A stretch of 64,000 nucleotides of DNA from Psychrobacillus vulpis (GCF_006861825.1 NZ_VDGI01000006.1:62001-126000); one strand, 5' to 3'. Shown: positions 16,459-27,570, counted from the stretch's first letter. Numbers and translations: made by a program. Notes: generated by a model from the letters alone, not told the origin.

Positions 16459-17457
16459 ATGGTAGGACGTAATGATCCATGCCCATGCGGTAGCGGAAAG
16501 AAATATAAAAAATGTTGTGAGTCTAAAGAGGCCATTACAATAGAAGAAGTACAAACAGAAGAATTAGAACGTATATTGCAAACATTTTATGATGAGTATC
16601 CTGAACGAAAAGATGTATCAAAGTTTGCTGAGCTTGTGAAATCGTGGAGTGCATCTTTAAGTAATTATTTGGAACATGAAATGGTTGAAGCAATTGCATT
16701 AGATGAATTCTTTTTCCATCATGAACCTGAAATTTGGACTGGCTATTTAGATAAGCAGGAGAAGAGAATTGTTCGCCCTTCCATTTTGAAAGTATTAAAA
16801 GAGTGGAGAAATCCTCGTGTTTTCGTTGGTGAAGTGGTTGGAATAGACGATACATATATGAAGGTAACACATATTTTATCAAACGAAACGATTCAATTAA
16901 GACGTGAGAGTGATAAGCCTGTACCAGTAGGCGTGCATTTATTTTGTTTCATCTTGCCAGATGGTTCTGACAGAGAAAATCATAATTTAGCTATTTCTAG
17001 TTTAATATTCTTCCCTACAGATCAAAATGAAGTATTTAAAAACTTTGTAAAACAATTTGAATCTCAAAGTGAGCTGTCCGCACAAACATATTTAAAAGAG
17101 AATGGGAAAACACTTTGGAGTTTACTTGGAGAAAATGGCTATGAAGGCGGGGAGTATACTCACTTTGAAGCTGGGGTTCTACAAGTTGCTATAGATTTCT
17201 TAGAGAAAAATAATCGAGACTATGAGAAGCTTTTAGAAATAGTAGAGGATTATTTGGTAGAGCAGCAACCGAATGCTCGTAAAGAAGTAGCGATTGCTGC
17301 TGGAGCAATTCGTTTTGGACAAGAAAATGGATTATTTGAACCGTTAGAAATAACAATTAAAGAAATTGCGGAAGAATTTAATGTATCTACTAGCTCTTTA
17401 AATAAGTACTATCATGATCTGAACAATTATTATGAACGTATAAAGGAAACTAAATAG
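16459..17457 (+). CDS. SEC-C motif protein
   Basis: 332 residues. ATG 16459 is preferred over upstream TTG and GTG codons, because the AAGGA site falls between them and because the protein then opens directly with the zinc-binding SEC-C motif RNDPCPCGSGKKYKKCC (CxCx8CC). The rest is mostly helical and acidic (for example EEVQTEELERILQTFYDEYPE), with a likely helix-turn-helix near the end (ITIKEIAEEFNVSTSSLNKYYHDL). SEC-C domains usually contact SecB, ribosomes or other proteins. The terminal HTH makes a regulatory role possible. Exact function unknown. Confidence 0.75.
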   Translation: MVGRNDPCPCGSGKKYKKCCESKEAITIEEVQTEELERILQTFYDEYPERKDVSKFAELVKSWSASLSNYLEHEMVEAIALDEFFFHHEPEIWTGYLDKQEKRIVRPSILKVLKEWRNPRVFVGEVVGIDDTYMKVTHILSNETIQLRRESDKPVPVGVHLFCFILPDGSDRENHNLAISSLIFFPTDQNEVFKNFVKQFESQSELSAQTYLKENGKTLWSLLGENGYEGGEYTHFEAGVLQVAIDFLEKNNRDYEKLLEIVEDYLVEQQPNARKEVAIAAGAIRFGQENGLFEPLEITIKEIAEEFNVSTSSLNKYYHDLNNYYERIKETK

Positions 17458-17461
17458 ATAT

Positions 17462-17500
17462 AAAACGGTAAGTGGAATTAATCCTGCTTACCGTTTTTTA
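17462..17500 (+). terminator. Terminator of the SEC-C gene
   Basis: AAAACGGTAAG / CTTACCGTTTT 11-base stem with T run, five bases past the stop codon. Confidence 0.9.
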
Positions 17501-17620
17501 TTCGGGACATAGTTCCTTCAATAAAAATAAATAAATAGGTCTAAATAACTTCCAAATACTAGTCTTGTTACATGGGTAATAATACTTTATGATAAATTTA
17601 ACATTAGAGGAGTGTTTGGT

Positions 17621-19723
17621 ATGAAAATGTCTAAAAGTATTGCTTTAAAGCTATCTGTATTAATTATTAGTTTATTTTTGATTTTATTTCTTGCTTATAC
17701 CGTAGTAACAAGTGTAATTATACATGACCAGAGTGTGGAAGATTCAGAGAGTTCTACTCTTCAAAATGCACAATTTTCTGCTGCTAAGATGAGCGATCGT
17801 TTTAACAAAACAAATGAGATGTTATTGACGACGAAGGACATTTTTGAAACATTGCAGGCAAAAGGAGAGCTCTCTGCAGCAGAAGTATTAAATGTGATTG
17901 AGACGAATCTAGCAAATAATGAGGATCTAATCGGAGCTGCTGCGGTGTTTGAGAGTGGAGCGATAGAAATAGAAGCTACTATTCCTAAGACACTTCTAGA
18001 CGACGAAAATCGTTTTATACCGTATTTGAATAAAGATGGAAATAATATCTTAACTAGCCCATTAGAAGCATACGAAGAGGAGGGTGATGGAGATTGGTAT
18101 TTAATACCTAAAAAAGAGGGGCGTGCTGTTCTTACAGAACCTTATGATTACAAGATAAATGGTGAGACCGTTTCAATGACAACAATATCAATTCCTTTAG
18201 TTACATCTTCTGGAACATTTTTTGGTGTACTCACCGCGGACTTGTCTATCGACTTTTTAGCAGAACTAGTTAACTCTATTAAACCTGATGGTGGATATGC
18301 TGGGATAATTACAGATAGTGGAATGCTAACAGTAAATAGTTTAGACGAAAAAATAAATGGAACTAATCTACAGGATGCAATTGATTGGAATCCAGTTAAA
18401 AGTACATTGGATGGCGGAAAGCCTGCGAATGTGTATGTTGAGTCGAAGCAGCTTGGTGAACAAGCCTTTAATGCATTCGCACCTATGATGCTTGAGGGCA
18501 TTGAAGATACATGGTCTGTCCAGCTGGTTTATCCAAAATCTAAAATCCTGCAAACATATAATCAAATACTATTATTAACGATAGTCGCTGCAATTGTAAT
18601 GGTAGCATTGATGGCAATTGTGACTGTGTGGTTTATTTATCAGCAATTAAAACCGTTGAAATTTTTACGAGAATCAATTGAAACTGCCGCTGGTGGAGAT
18701 TTGTCTAAAAAAGTGGAAGCAAAATTTATTAAATCGGATGAAATAGGTGCAGTTGCTTTAGCGTACAATAATATGCTTGAGCAAACGAAGGATGCAATTC
18801 ATACTGTATTTGAATCCTCTACACTTCTCAATAAATCGTCTAAACATGTACATGAAGCATTTGATGAAATAGTAGCATCAAGCCAAGAGGTATCTTTGGC
18901 TACAAATGAAATTGCAGAAGGTGCTTCCAAGCAGTCAGAGGATACGGAAGAAACGAATTATCGAATGATTGATTTATCTGATCAAATAGATGCGTTAACT
19001 GCACTGTCTGTTCAAATGGATGAGTTATCAAATAAAACAAATATATCAACACAAATAGGGATGAAGGAAGTAGCAACCTTACGAGAACATAATTTAGCGA
19101 CTAATGAAATGAATGAAAAGGTACAACAACAGATTGAAACACTTACAACGAATATAGAAAATATCAATCAAGTTATTGCATCCATTCAAGGTATAACAGA
19201 ACAAACAAACTTGCTTGCACTTAATGCTAGTATTGAAGCCGCTCGTGCTGGTGAGCATGGGAAAGGTTTTGCGGTAGTAGCGGAAGAAGTAAGAAAGTTG
19301 GCTGAACAGTCTAGAAGTGAAACAGAAGTTATTAAACAAACAGTGGATAGTATTTTGGTAGAATCCAAACAAACCGTTGCAGTTATAGCTTCAAATGTAG
19401 CACTAATGCAAGTTCAAAGTGAATCTGTCCAAAGCACAGATACGGCTTTTAGAGAAAATAATGAACTTTCAAGTGCAATTGCTAAGGTAATTAATGAGTT
19501 AGTCACAGAGCTATCTAATATGGTTGAACATAAAAATCAGGCGATGATGGCGATTCAAAGTATTTCAGCTATATCAGAGGAGACTGCTGCATCAGCCGAA
19601 GAGGTAAGCGCTTCAGCAGTTGATCAGCAAGCTGAGTTAGAGAGAGTAGCAGTTTCTATTGAACAAATGAACAAAATTGCACAAGAACTGCAGGAAGTAG
19701 TCAATCGATTTAAGCTTTCATAA
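17621..19723 (+). CDS. Methyl-accepting chemotaxis protein with Cache-type sensor
   Basis: 700 residues. ATG 17621 is chosen because AGAGGAG sits nine bases away; GTG 17612 would abut it. The first membrane span is residues ~8-30, an extracytoplasmic double-Cache ligand domain covers ~45-305, the second span is ~310-335 ([19 protein letters not shown]), then HAMP and a long signalling coiled coil. The hairpin tip [20 protein letters not shown] is canonical and contacts CheA/CheW. Family knowledge suggests sensing of amino or organic acids, but the ligand cannot be read. No chemotaxis genes are adjacent. Confidence 0.9.
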   Translation: MKMSKSIALKLSVLIISLFLILFLAYTVVTSVIIHDQSVEDSESSTLQNAQFSAAKMSDRFNKTNEMLLTTKDIFETLQAKGELSAAEVLNVIETNLANNEDLIGAAAVFESGAIEIEATIPKTLLDDENRFIPYLNKDGNNILTSPLEAYEEEGDGDWYLIPKKEGRAVLTEPYDYKINGETVSMTTISIPLVTSSGTFFGVLTADLSIDFLAELVNSIKPDGGYAGIITDSGMLTVNSLDEKINGTNLQDAIDWNPVKSTLDGGKPANVYVESKQLGEQAFNAFAPMMLEGIEDTWSVQLVYPKSKILQTYNQILLLTIVAAIVMVALMAIVTVWFIYQQLKPLKFLRESIETAAGGDLSKKVEAKFIKSDEIGAVALAYNNMLEQTKDAIHTVFESSTLLNKSSKHVHEAFDEIVASSQEVSLATNEIAEGASKQSEDTEETNYRMIDLSDQIDALTALSVQMDELSNKTNISTQIGMKEVATLREHNLATNEMNEKVQQQIETLTTNIENINQVIASIQGITEQTNLLALNASIEAARAGEHGKGFAVVAEEVRKLAEQSRSETEVIKQTVDSILVESKQTVAVIASNVALMQVQSESVQSTDTAFRENNELSSAIAKVINELVTELSNMVEHKNQAMMAIQSISAISEETAASAEEVSASAVDQQAELERVAVSIEQMNKIAQELQEVVNRFKLS

Positions 19724-19728
19724 AAAAT

Positions 19729-19770
19729 GGGCTGTCCAAAAGTCTATGAGTAGACTTTTGGAGACAGCCC
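19729..19770. terminator. Bidirectional terminator between chemoreceptor and subtilase
   Basis: Long stem (GGGCTGTC-CAAAAGTCTA paired with TAGACTTTTG-GAGACAGCCC, a single extra base on one arm) flanked by A and T runs, shared by the convergent genes. Confidence 0.9.
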
Positions 19771-19778
19771 TTTCTTAT

Positions 19779-22700
19779 TTAATTTTTATCTTTACCTTTT
19801 GGAGGTTTTGTTTCTTTTACTTCTTGTTTCGTCACGCTAATTTTTTGTGTAGCTTCGTTCCCAACTAAGTCGACTACTTTTAGTTCAAATTCATTTTTGC
19901 CAGGTTCTAGCGGTAACTCAACGTCAACCGTTTGACTATAGCCATTCATTGCGTATGGCTCAGAAACCGGATTATAAAATACTTCGCTGCCATTTAAGTA
20001 TAGACGAATTTCATCGAAATTATCTCCAACATTTACTTGTATTATCGGGTTAGGCTCATCTCCCTTAACATTTTTAGGAAGTGTTTTCTTGACTGCTTCT
20101 ACAGTAGGTTTTTGAGTATCAACGATAACTTTTCTAGTAATGGCCATTTTATTGTCAAATTCATCAATAGCTTCTACGTTTACATCCTGTACACCATTTT
20201 TGAATGTTAATGTGTGTATGAAATTTTTACCATCAAATGAAGTGGCAGGTGTACCATTTACTTTTAATGATTTGATGACAGAGTCATCTTCAACTGTTCC
20301 TTCTACTACTACGTTAGAAGTATTGAAATAGCCGAAATACTCTGGTTTTTGAATATAGATAACCGGTTCCTTTGTTTCCGTTGCACTACCTACAGTAAAA
20401 TCTTTAGAAGTTGAATTGCCAGCAACGTCCCAAACCTTTACAGAAATTTTATCACCTGGCTGAGCTTGCTCTACCACATATGACTCTAGAGAAGCAGCTT
20501 TTGTTACTTCTTGATTATTTACATAAACTTCTACACGATCAATTCCGCCTCCTTGATCACTAGCATTAGCGATAGCTAGTGTCTTCGTTGATGCATTGAA
20601 CTCAATTTCAGCAGTAGGAGCTTTTGTATCCACAATGATTGGGTATTCGATCGATTGCCACTGTGCACCTTCGAAATCGATAGCCCCTCTTAGCTGAATT
20701 TTGTATTGTCCATCAGCTGCAGGCTTTCCATTGATTAAACCATCCCACCCATTTACAAGATTATAAGTATATGGAGATCTGGTTGCTGAATTAATATAGT
20801 GCTTCGTCAAATATTTTTCAGTACGGATTGTGCGTAATTTTTTACCGTTTGCGTCTAATATATTTATCTCAAAGTTTTTAGCATTACGTAATAGAGAATA
20901 TACTGGGATCACTTTATCTAAAGTTCCATCTCCATTTGGAGAAAATGCAAATTTAGATGGATCGAAATCCTCACTGAGTGATGATCCATTAATGAAGTTT
21001 CCTTTTTCATCAGCAAGTGCTTGGAAGCCCCAATACGTCAGATCCTCCCATAAGAACTTATCAAAAATGGACGCGTCGTCCCATGAACCGTTAAATCCGA
21101 AGAAAGGAACAGTCAATGGTACATTTCCTGAAGTATCTTCATTTGGGTCTACTAGAGTAACAAAACCATCGATGAAATAGCCATTAGTGAAATATTCCAT
21201 TAGCCATTGAGAACCAGAAGCGTCCACAGCTACATTAATATTGGATTCTCCTTTAGCTGGAATTGTTACTTTAGCTGGAATAGAAATCGTTGCATCTGTT
21301 TCATCTAATACATACGAACCATAAGCAGTGTTGTTTGGAATCGTAACGAAATTTGCTCCAGCATTTACTGGGCGATCCACTTGTAATTGAACTTTCACAT
21401 CGTACGTTTTTTGTTCGGCACTGAAATTCTTCGCTTTCAATGAAAAGTTAAATTGTCCTCCATTAATTTCTTTCAGCGCTACTTTTGCTTCGCCGGTTGC
21501 AGCATTTGTTACCATTACATCAGTTTCTAGAGCATTAGCAAGCTGCATAATTCCAGCTCCTTGGCGACGTGGTGAAACATACTCGCCAGGTTTAAGTTCT
21601 ACTGGTTTTGCAGTGTTCATCATTAAGTTTTTAGCGAATTTAACACGAGCAGCTCCAGTTAGACCAAATTCGTTATTTACACGTTCCAACACTAGAGTAG
21701 TTCCTCCTGCAACATGTGGAGCTGCCATAGATGTACCACTCATCAAACCATATGAGTTGTCATTTAATGTTGAAAAGATATTTCCACCTGGAGCTGTGAT
21801 TTCAGGTTTGAAATCTAAGTTTGGAGTTGGACCCCAAGAAGTAAAGGAACTCATTTTACCTTTTTCAGGATTTGGAGTATCTATATATTTACCATCAAAA
21901 TTGATAGTAACCACTTTACCTGCGTCAATTCCAGATTTCATTGCAAGTCCGTCAGCTTGGAGTGTAGACATATATGGAATCTTAATCTTAGGATCAGATG
22001 CCATATTAATCGTTCCTGCAGCATTATTATAAACAATAACACCTGCAGCCCCCGCAGCTTGAGCATTTAAACCTTTTTCAACAAAAGAAATGCTGCCACG
22101 AGAAACTAAAGCAAATTTCCCTTTTAAATCTTTGCCCGCGAAGTCTTGAGGAGTACCAAAGCCAGCAAATACAATTTCAAATGAATCTTGTGGAAGTTTA
22201 CTAGGATCTTGATCGTTTGCTAGTAAAAATAATGAACGACCAGACACCGCGCCATCCAATGCATAGTTAAAACTTGCTGCTGTAATAGAATCGTTTTCAA
22301 AGGATGCAACTCCAAAGGAGTCTTCTGATACTGAAGGGGAGCCGGTCAATCCATAATCTTGATTGTCTGCATATGGATACCAAGTTCCTGAACCGAACAT
22401 ATCGGAGTTACCCGCAGAAATAGCTACTAATAAACCATTTTCTTGTGCACGAGTAACAGCTTGTTGTTCTGGACTACTGTTATCTACATAACCAGCTGTA
22501 GAACCAAGAGACATATTTAATACATCTGCCCCAAGCTTAATCGCATCATCCATAGCTTTTACATATATATCTCCAAATGTTGATGGGAAAAGGGGATCAT
22601 TTCCGAATACTTTTAAAGCGAGCAATTGTGCTTCTGGTGCTACACCTTTAATACCACCGTTTTCTTCGTCTCCATTTGCTCCTACAGTACCTGATACGTG

Positions 22701-23498
22701 CATACCATGCATCGAAGCATCTGGACCAAGATCGCGAATCTCTGTGTTGCCGTCCATATAGTTATAGCCAAAAGGTACTTTAGCTGTAAAATATTTTCCT
22801 GGCTCAATGGAACCATCGGTTAATAAAGAACTAACCTCCGAGGAAGTAATATCACCGGAAGAATTGTCAGATAATATCATGTCGCGGTGACTTGGATCTA
22901 TTCCTGTATCGATGACCCCAACGACCATTCCTTCACCTTTGAATGAATATTTTTCCCAAGCCAATTGTGCTTGTACCAGTTCCTTCGAATGAACCATTTG
23001 TGGTTCTATGCTTGGTCGTTCGTATTCAGTTGTTTCATAAACTGCTTTTACACCAGCTAATAAACCAATAGTTGCTACGTCTCTTGCTTCTACTTCAGCA
23101 GAGAATCCATTGAAAACGGCAGTAAATTCTTCTTTAAATTGTATGTTATTAGACACTTGTTTGATTTTATCTTTTATACTTCTTTGATCTGTTTCAATTG
23201 CACTTTCAATCGATTTTCGCTGGGACTTTGGTAAGTCCTTGTATAGAACACCCTTGTTAGTTGCTGTTTCAATTGCCGGTGCTTTTTCTAGTTCTACTAT
23301 TACCCGAACTTTTTCACTTGGATTTTCAGGAACCAACAAATGCTGTGGTACTTTCGGTGTCGATTTTTGTACTTGAATGGATGTAAGCTCTTTCTCTAGT
23401 TGTTTTGCAGCTACAGGAGCAGGTGCACCAAATGAAGCAGTACTAAGTGCTAGTGCAGTAGCAATGACAATTATTTTGCTTTTTCTCTTAATCCCCAA
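19779..23498 (-). CDS. Large secreted subtilisin-like serine protease (S8, Vpr/lactocepin-type)
   Basis: 1239 residues. Signal peptide cleaves near 31 (PVAA-KQ), I9-type propeptide ~60-160, S8 catalytic domain ~190-640 with Asp197 (VIDTGID), His264 (MHGMHVSG) and Ser590 (GTSMAAPH). A PA domain is inserted at ~430-540 (AAGAAGVIVYNNA). Fn3-like and Ig-like beta domains fill the rest, ending in a lysine-rich tail (KPPKGKDKN) without LPXTG, so it is secreted or loosely wall bound. It probably digests extracellular protein. The extended C-terminus is longer than that of B. subtilis Vpr (about 800 residues). Confidence 0.9.
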   Translation of the reverse strand: MGIKRKSKIIVIATALALSTASFGAPAPVAAKQLEKELTSIQVQKSTPKVPQHLLVPENPSEKVRVIVELEKAPAIETATNKGVLYKDLPKSQRKSIESAIETDQRSIKDKIKQVSNNIQFKEEFTAVFNGFSAEVEARDVATIGLLAGVKAVYETTEYERPSIEPQMVHSKELVQAQLAWEKYSFKGEGMVVGVIDTGIDPSHRDMILSDNSSGDITSSEVSSLLTDGSIEPGKYFTAKVPFGYNYMDGNTEIRDLGPDASMHGMHVSGTVGANGDEENGGIKGVAPEAQLLALKVFGNDPLFPSTFGDIYVKAMDDAIKLGADVLNMSLGSTAGYVDNSSPEQQAVTRAQENGLLVAISAGNSDMFGSGTWYPYADNQDYGLTGSPSVSEDSFGVASFENDSITAASFNYALDGAVSGRSLFLLANDQDPSKLPQDSFEIVFAGFGTPQDFAGKDLKGKFALVSRGSISFVEKGLNAQAAGAAGVIVYNNAAGTINMASDPKIKIPYMSTLQADGLAMKSGIDAGKVVTINFDGKYIDTPNPEKGKMSSFTSWGPTPNLDFKPEITAPGGNIFSTLNDNSYGLMSGTSMAAPHVAGGTTLVLERVNNEFGLTGAARVKFAKNLMMNTAKPVELKPGEYVSPRRQGAGIMQLANALETDVMVTNAATGEAKVALKEINGGQFNFSLKAKNFSAEQKTYDVKVQLQVDRPVNAGANFVTIPNNTAYGSYVLDETDATISIPAKVTIPAKGESNINVAVDASGSQWLMEYFTNGYFIDGFVTLVDPNEDTSGNVPLTVPFFGFNGSWDDASIFDKFLWEDLTYWGFQALADEKGNFINGSSLSEDFDPSKFAFSPNGDGTLDKVIPVYSLLRNAKNFEINILDANGKKLRTIRTEKYLTKHYINSATRSPYTYNLVNGWDGLINGKPAADGQYKIQLRGAIDFEGAQWQSIEYPIIVDTKAPTAEIEFNASTKTLAIANASDQGGGIDRVEVYVNNQEVTKAASLESYVVEQAQPGDKISVKVWDVAGNSTSKDFTVGSATETKEPVIYIQKPEYFGYFNTSNVVVEGTVEDDSVIKSLKVNGTPATSFDGKNFIHTLTFKNGVQDVNVEAIDEFDNKMAITRKVIVDTQKPTVEAVKKTLPKNVKGDEPNPIIQVNVGDNFDEIRLYLNGSEVFYNPVSEPYAMNGYSQTVDVELPLEPGKNEFELKVVDLVGNEATQKISVTKQEVKETKPPKGKDKN

Positions 23499-24114
23499 TC
23501 TATTAACCTCCCTAATTGTAGTTCATAAAATGGATGAAGCTTTATATAAATTATAAAGATATCCAAATTTATGTGACAATCAGAAACTTACCATATATTC
23601 TGAAAATTTGAAATATGAGTTGCTAATGGCATATTATAGAATTAAAGAGAAAATGGTTATAATGGTACTTTTTGAAAAAATATATTAGTAGATTAGTTAT
23701 GATTTCGACATATTCTACTTTTAGATAGTTTGAATTATTTTTCAGAGTTACTCAAAAAAAAGCAAATGTACTAATTGGGAAATATGATCAATATAGATTT
23801 ACTTATAAAATTCTTTTAGAATTTTTAGATTTTTAATCCTTATTTAAAGGGATTGGAAGGAGATTAAATTGGTTTTGTTAGTTTAAATTAGGATTCTTTG
23901 TTTCACATTAAGTAAGAGGTAGAATGTCCTGGTTGTTTAGATTCATTTTCTTGTTTTTATTAAAAAGTTAATCCTTTTTCAAAAAAATTCTTAAAGTCGT
24001 TTTTTCGCATTTGAAATAGATAAATGGAATCATTTCGGATAGATAAATGATAAAATATGTCTTATAATGTCTTATTTTTATGGAAATCACCTAGAAGAAA
24101 TGAGTTGATAAATT
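23499..24114. other. 616-bp AT-rich divergent intergenic region
   Basis: Between the divergent subtilase and mprF genes. I see no gene, RNA or strong hairpin. A direct repeat of ATAGATAAATG (near 24017 and 24040) precedes a TATAAT at about 24063, which may be the mprF promoter region. Confidence 0.5.
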
Positions 24115-26691
24115 TTGATACAGTTTTGGAAGACACAATGGTTTTCTCGTGTTCTAAAAATAACCATACCACTTTTAATATTCACTGTTCTTTATATAGA
24201 ATCTAATCAAGCACTGAAAAATTTAGACTTTACACTTCTGAAAGACCATTTTAAAGATCTAGCTTTGTATCAAGTAATAATGATAGTTGTTTTAGGGATT
24301 TTTGCTGTTTCCCCAATGCTATTATATGACTTTGTTCTAAGTCGTCACTTGCGAATGGTGATTCCGGTTAAAAAGAAATTAATATATTCCTGGACTGCCA
24401 ACACTATGTCCAATTTTATTGGCTTTGGTGGAATTGCAGGAATGATGATCCGCACTTTTTTTTACGGGCAATATGGATACGATAAGAAAACACTCGTAAA
24501 AGGAATTGGATTAATTACTTTATTTTATTTATCAGGAATGTCATTGCTTAGCTGGTTCCCATTACTTGGAATTATTCAAACTCCGATTTTTCAAGAAGTA
24601 AAATGGATTCATTTTGCACTGATAGGAATTGCATTGTATTTTCCAATTTTAATCATAAGTATAAGAAAGAATAAAAAAGCTTCCGAGCAAAAACATATTA
24701 ATAGTAAAAATATATTTTTGTTGGCTGTTATTTCTCTATTAGAGTGGATTTTTGCCTTTGTATTAATATATTTTATTTCTGTTTTTTTAGGGGTTTCCGT
24801 TTCTATTCCAAGTATGTTTGCAACTTTTATCGTAGCATCGTTTGCGGGTATCATAAGTATGCTTCCAGGTGGAATAGGATCGTTCGACTTGATGTTTTTA
24901 CTTGGATTGGAAGGGCTCGGTGTACCTACGGAATTTACTTTATTAATCTTGCTATTGTACAGAATTAGTTATTTTATTCTTCCGGCTTTAGTTGGTGCGA
25001 TAATGCTCTTATTTCATTTTTGGGGAGAAATGAATCAAAAATTGAATCGAATCCCATCGATTATATTGCAAAATATTAGTCACTGGATTGTCACTGCCTT
25101 TGTATTATTGGCAGGAATTACACTGTTACTAACTGCAGCGGCACCGACCGCACTTGAGAGAATAAAAGTGCCTAACGAGCTCTTAGCTTTACCTTTAATG
25201 AATCTATCTCACCAATTAACGGTTGGTTTAGGTATTTCTCTATTAATGTTGACGAGAGGGATACAGTATCGGGTGAAATGGGCATATCATTTAACATTAA
25301 TTACTTTAATAGTCGCAGCTGTTTTCTCGTTATCAAAATGGTTTGACTATGAAGATGCAGCTTTTGTTCTTGTCGTTTTCATTGTTCTTCTTTTGTCAAA
25401 AAATCATTTTTATCGTGAAAATTTTGTTCCCACTTGGGGGAAATCAATAGTAGATATTATCGGAATCGGACTAATTTTAGGCTTGTTTATTTTTATTGGG
25501 TATGTCAATTTACCATCCTCCAATATCATCATTCCAGCAAAACTACAGCCATACGTCATAACAGAGTCAACTGATTTATTTCACAGTGCATTAACTGGTA
25601 TTATTCTTGCTTTACTATATATGACTGCTGGTTACTTACTAAATAAACCAAGAAATTTTCCATTTGAAAAGTCTAATTCCTATGAAGATGAAATAAAAGC
25701 CCACCTTGATAAATACGAAGGTACTGCATTATCCCATTTGATCTTCCTTCATGATAAGTATATTTTTTGGAATCAATCAAGAACTGTCATGCTCTCTTTT
25801 CAAAAATATTCCGATAAGTTGATTGTATTAGGGGATTTAATAGGAGAAAAGGCAGATATTCTTCGTGCCATGGAGGAATTCCATGATCGAGCGAATGTAT
25901 ATGGATACACGCCAGTCTATTATCAAGTTACTTCTAAAATGTTCCCTTATCTTCATGAAAACGGTTATGATTTTTTTAAACTAGGAGAAGAAGCTTTTGT
26001 GGATCTTCCTTCTTTTGAATTGTCAGGTAAGAAGATGAAAAATTTACGTGCCAATAAAAATAAACTTGAAAGAGAAGGTTATTGTCTTCAAGTTATACAG
26101 CCTCCTCATTCAGATGCATTTCTTGCTAGTCTAAAACTTATATCAGATGAGTGGCTCGATGGCCGTAAAGAAAAAGGATTCTCTTTAGGCTGGTTTGATG
26201 CTACTTATTTAAAAACTGTTGCGATTGCTTTAGTGGTGGACGGAGAAGGGAAGAGTGTAGCATTTTGTAATATAATGCCTGCTTATGATAATGGGAAAAT
26301 GGTTTCTATAGATCTCATGCGATATGCCGCAAATGCACCAAATGCTACTATGGATTTCTTATTTATCAAACTTTTTGAGTGGTATAAAGAAAAAAAATAC
26401 GAGAAATTTAATCTAGGAATGGCACCTTTGGCAAATGTAGGACTGTCTAAGTATTCATTTTTGACAGAAAAAATTGCTTATCAAATTTTCTTATATGGTC
26501 ATGCAGTATATCATTTTAAAGGTTTGAAAAAGTTTAAAGAAAAATATGCTGATCATTGGGAACCTAAATACTTGGCATTAAGAAAAAAAGCATCGTTACC
26601 AATAACTATGGCTCAAGTTTCCTTACTTATCGCTCGTTCAGGTCCGAACAATAAAAATAAGTGGATGTCTATTTTTTCTAAGTTTTATTGA
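24115..26691 (+). CDS. mprF: Phosphatidylglycerol lysyltransferase / flippase MprF
   Basis: 858 residues, the same length as B. subtilis MprF. The N-terminal ~530 residues hold about 14 membrane spans with the flippase core (NFIGFGGIAGMMIRTFFYGQYG, MLPGGIGSFDLMFLLGLEGLG). The C-terminal ~320 residues are the cytosolic aminoacyl-tRNA-dependent transferase (KNLRANKNKLEREGY, FNLGMAPLANVG). It adds lysine (or alanine) from aminoacyl-tRNA to phosphatidylglycerol and flips the product, reducing surface negative charge and defending against cationic peptides. The start is TTG 24115 with only a weak ribosome site, so it may be a few codons off. Confidence 0.92.
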   Translation: MIQFWKTQWFSRVLKITIPLLIFTVLYIESNQALKNLDFTLLKDHFKDLALYQVIMIVVLGIFAVSPMLLYDFVLSRHLRMVIPVKKKLIYSWTANTMSNFIGFGGIAGMMIRTFFYGQYGYDKKTLVKGIGLITLFYLSGMSLLSWFPLLGIIQTPIFQEVKWIHFALIGIALYFPILIISIRKNKKASEQKHINSKNIFLLAVISLLEWIFAFVLIYFISVFLGVSVSIPSMFATFIVASFAGIISMLPGGIGSFDLMFLLGLEGLGVPTEFTLLILLLYRISYFILPALVGAIMLLFHFWGEMNQKLNRIPSIILQNISHWIVTAFVLLAGITLLLTAAAPTALERIKVPNELLALPLMNLSHQLTVGLGISLLMLTRGIQYRVKWAYHLTLITLIVAAVFSLSKWFDYEDAAFVLVVFIVLLLSKNHFYRENFVPTWGKSIVDIIGIGLILGLFIFIGYVNLPSSNIIIPAKLQPYVITESTDLFHSALTGIILALLYMTAGYLLNKPRNFPFEKSNSYEDEIKAHLDKYEGTALSHLIFLHDKYIFWNQSRTVMLSFQKYSDKLIVLGDLIGEKADILRAMEEFHDRANVYGYTPVYYQVTSKMFPYLHENGYDFFKLGEEAFVDLPSFELSGKKMKNLRANKNKLEREGYCLQVIQPPHSDAFLASLKLISDEWLDGRKEKGFSLGWFDATYLKTVAIALVVDGEGKSVAFCNIMPAYDNGKMVSIDLMRYAANAPNATMDFLFIKLFEWYKEKKYEKFNLGMAPLANVGLSKYSFLTEKIAYQIFLYGHAVYHFKGLKKFKEKYADHWEPKYLALRKKASLPITMAQVSLLIARSGPNNKNKWMSIFSKFY

Positions 26692-26767
26692 AATATTAGG
26701 AAAAAGAGGTTTATGGAGAAAAAAATAGGTTAAACAGAGGATAACAATATTAAAAGGAGCGATAAAT

Positions 26768-26991
26768 ATGAAGAATAAATCATCTGAAAATCGCGAACGG
26801 CAAGATGTTATCGGCCGTATATTGGATAATCCGGATTTGGTGAAAACAAAGAAAGTATTTTCGATAAACACATTGATATGCAAACAGTAGATGCGGTTCC
26901 TGTAGAAGAATTAAATGAAAAGGTAAAAGATGAGAAAGATAAATATACGACAAAATCAACTTCTTCTAGTGAAGAACGATATCCGGATTAA
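26768..26991 (+). pseudogene. Small hydrophilic protein gene, apparently frameshifted
   Basis: ATG 26768 follows a strong AAAAGGAG site and reads MKNKSSENRERQDVIGRILD, but this frame stops at 26890 after 40 codons. A second frame, overlapping near GGATTTGGTGAAAAC (26834-26848), reads KESIFDKHIDMQTVDAVPVE and continues with KVKDEKDKYTTKSTSSSEER to TAA 26991. Together they make a plausible ~73-residue charged protein with one frameshift. It could also be two tiny genes or a sequencing error. Family unknown; it lies between mprF and the YusW lipoprotein. Confidence 0.5.
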
Positions 26992-27089
26992 GCGTTTAGG
27001 GAAAAGTAATGTATCTCCATTTGTTTATGAAATTATCATAATGGATATACCTTAATTAGATCTAAAATTCAGCTTAAGGGGAGATTAAT

Positions 27090-27527
27090 ATGAAAAAATA
27101 CTCTATATACGGAAGTGTATTACTTTCTACAGCATTATTACTAGGGGCTTGTGGAGATAATGATAAGGATAATGTGAAAGATGCACCTGGCCACCATGAA
27201 ATGCAAAATGAATTTGGATTTCAATCTTTTGATTTGGATATAGATACAGCAGACCAAAGAGATGTAATTGATGTATCTTTTGATATGGATGTATCCGAAA
27301 CAGAAGCAGAATATGAAAACAAATTAGAATCGAAAAAATTGACAGGAGATAAAGCATACGATGAGTTGGCACCAATATTTAAAGACCTTGCATTGACTAA
27401 AGATATGAGTAAAGAAGAGGTCATCGAGAAAGTTTCCAAAGCATTTGGAGTAGAAGACTATACAGAATTTGATCTGGAAGTTGAGTTTTCAGACGGTGAC
27501 AATCAAGAATTTAGAGATAAAAAATAG
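27090..27527 (+). CDS. YusW-like lipoprotein
   Basis: 145 residues, ATG 27090 behind AAGGGGAG. A lipoprotein signal ends at LLGAC (Cys21), so the mature protein is lipid-anchored on the outside. The mature part is acidic and matches B. subtilis YusW in length and in its DLALTKDMSKEEVIEKVSKAFG segment. No enzymatic motif is visible and the function of the family is unknown. It is a single gene with its own terminator. Confidence 0.75.
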   Translation: MKKYSIYGSVLLSTALLLGACGDNDKDNVKDAPGHHEMQNEFGFQSFDLDIDTADQRDVIDVSFDMDVSETEAEYENKLESKKLTGDKAYDELAPIFKDLALTKDMSKEEVIEKVSKAFGVEDYTEFDLEVEFSDGDNQEFRDKK

Positions 27528-27537
27528 TTGGTGTATT

Positions 27538-27570
27538 GCCAAGTCATGAAAATAATGACTTGGCTTTTTT
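27538..27570 (+). terminator. Terminator of the YusW-like gene
   Basis: GCCAAGTCAT / ATGACTTGGC with a seven-base loop and TTTTTT, ten bases past the stop. Confidence 0.9.

Noticed and set aside
16344-16535. Minus-strand frame overlapping the SEC-C gene start
   Set aside because: It is opposite the clear CxCx8CC-coding region and has no ribosome site.
24615-24968. Extra frames inside mprF
   Set aside because: They lie within the continuous 858-residue MprF reading frame, which has full family similarity.
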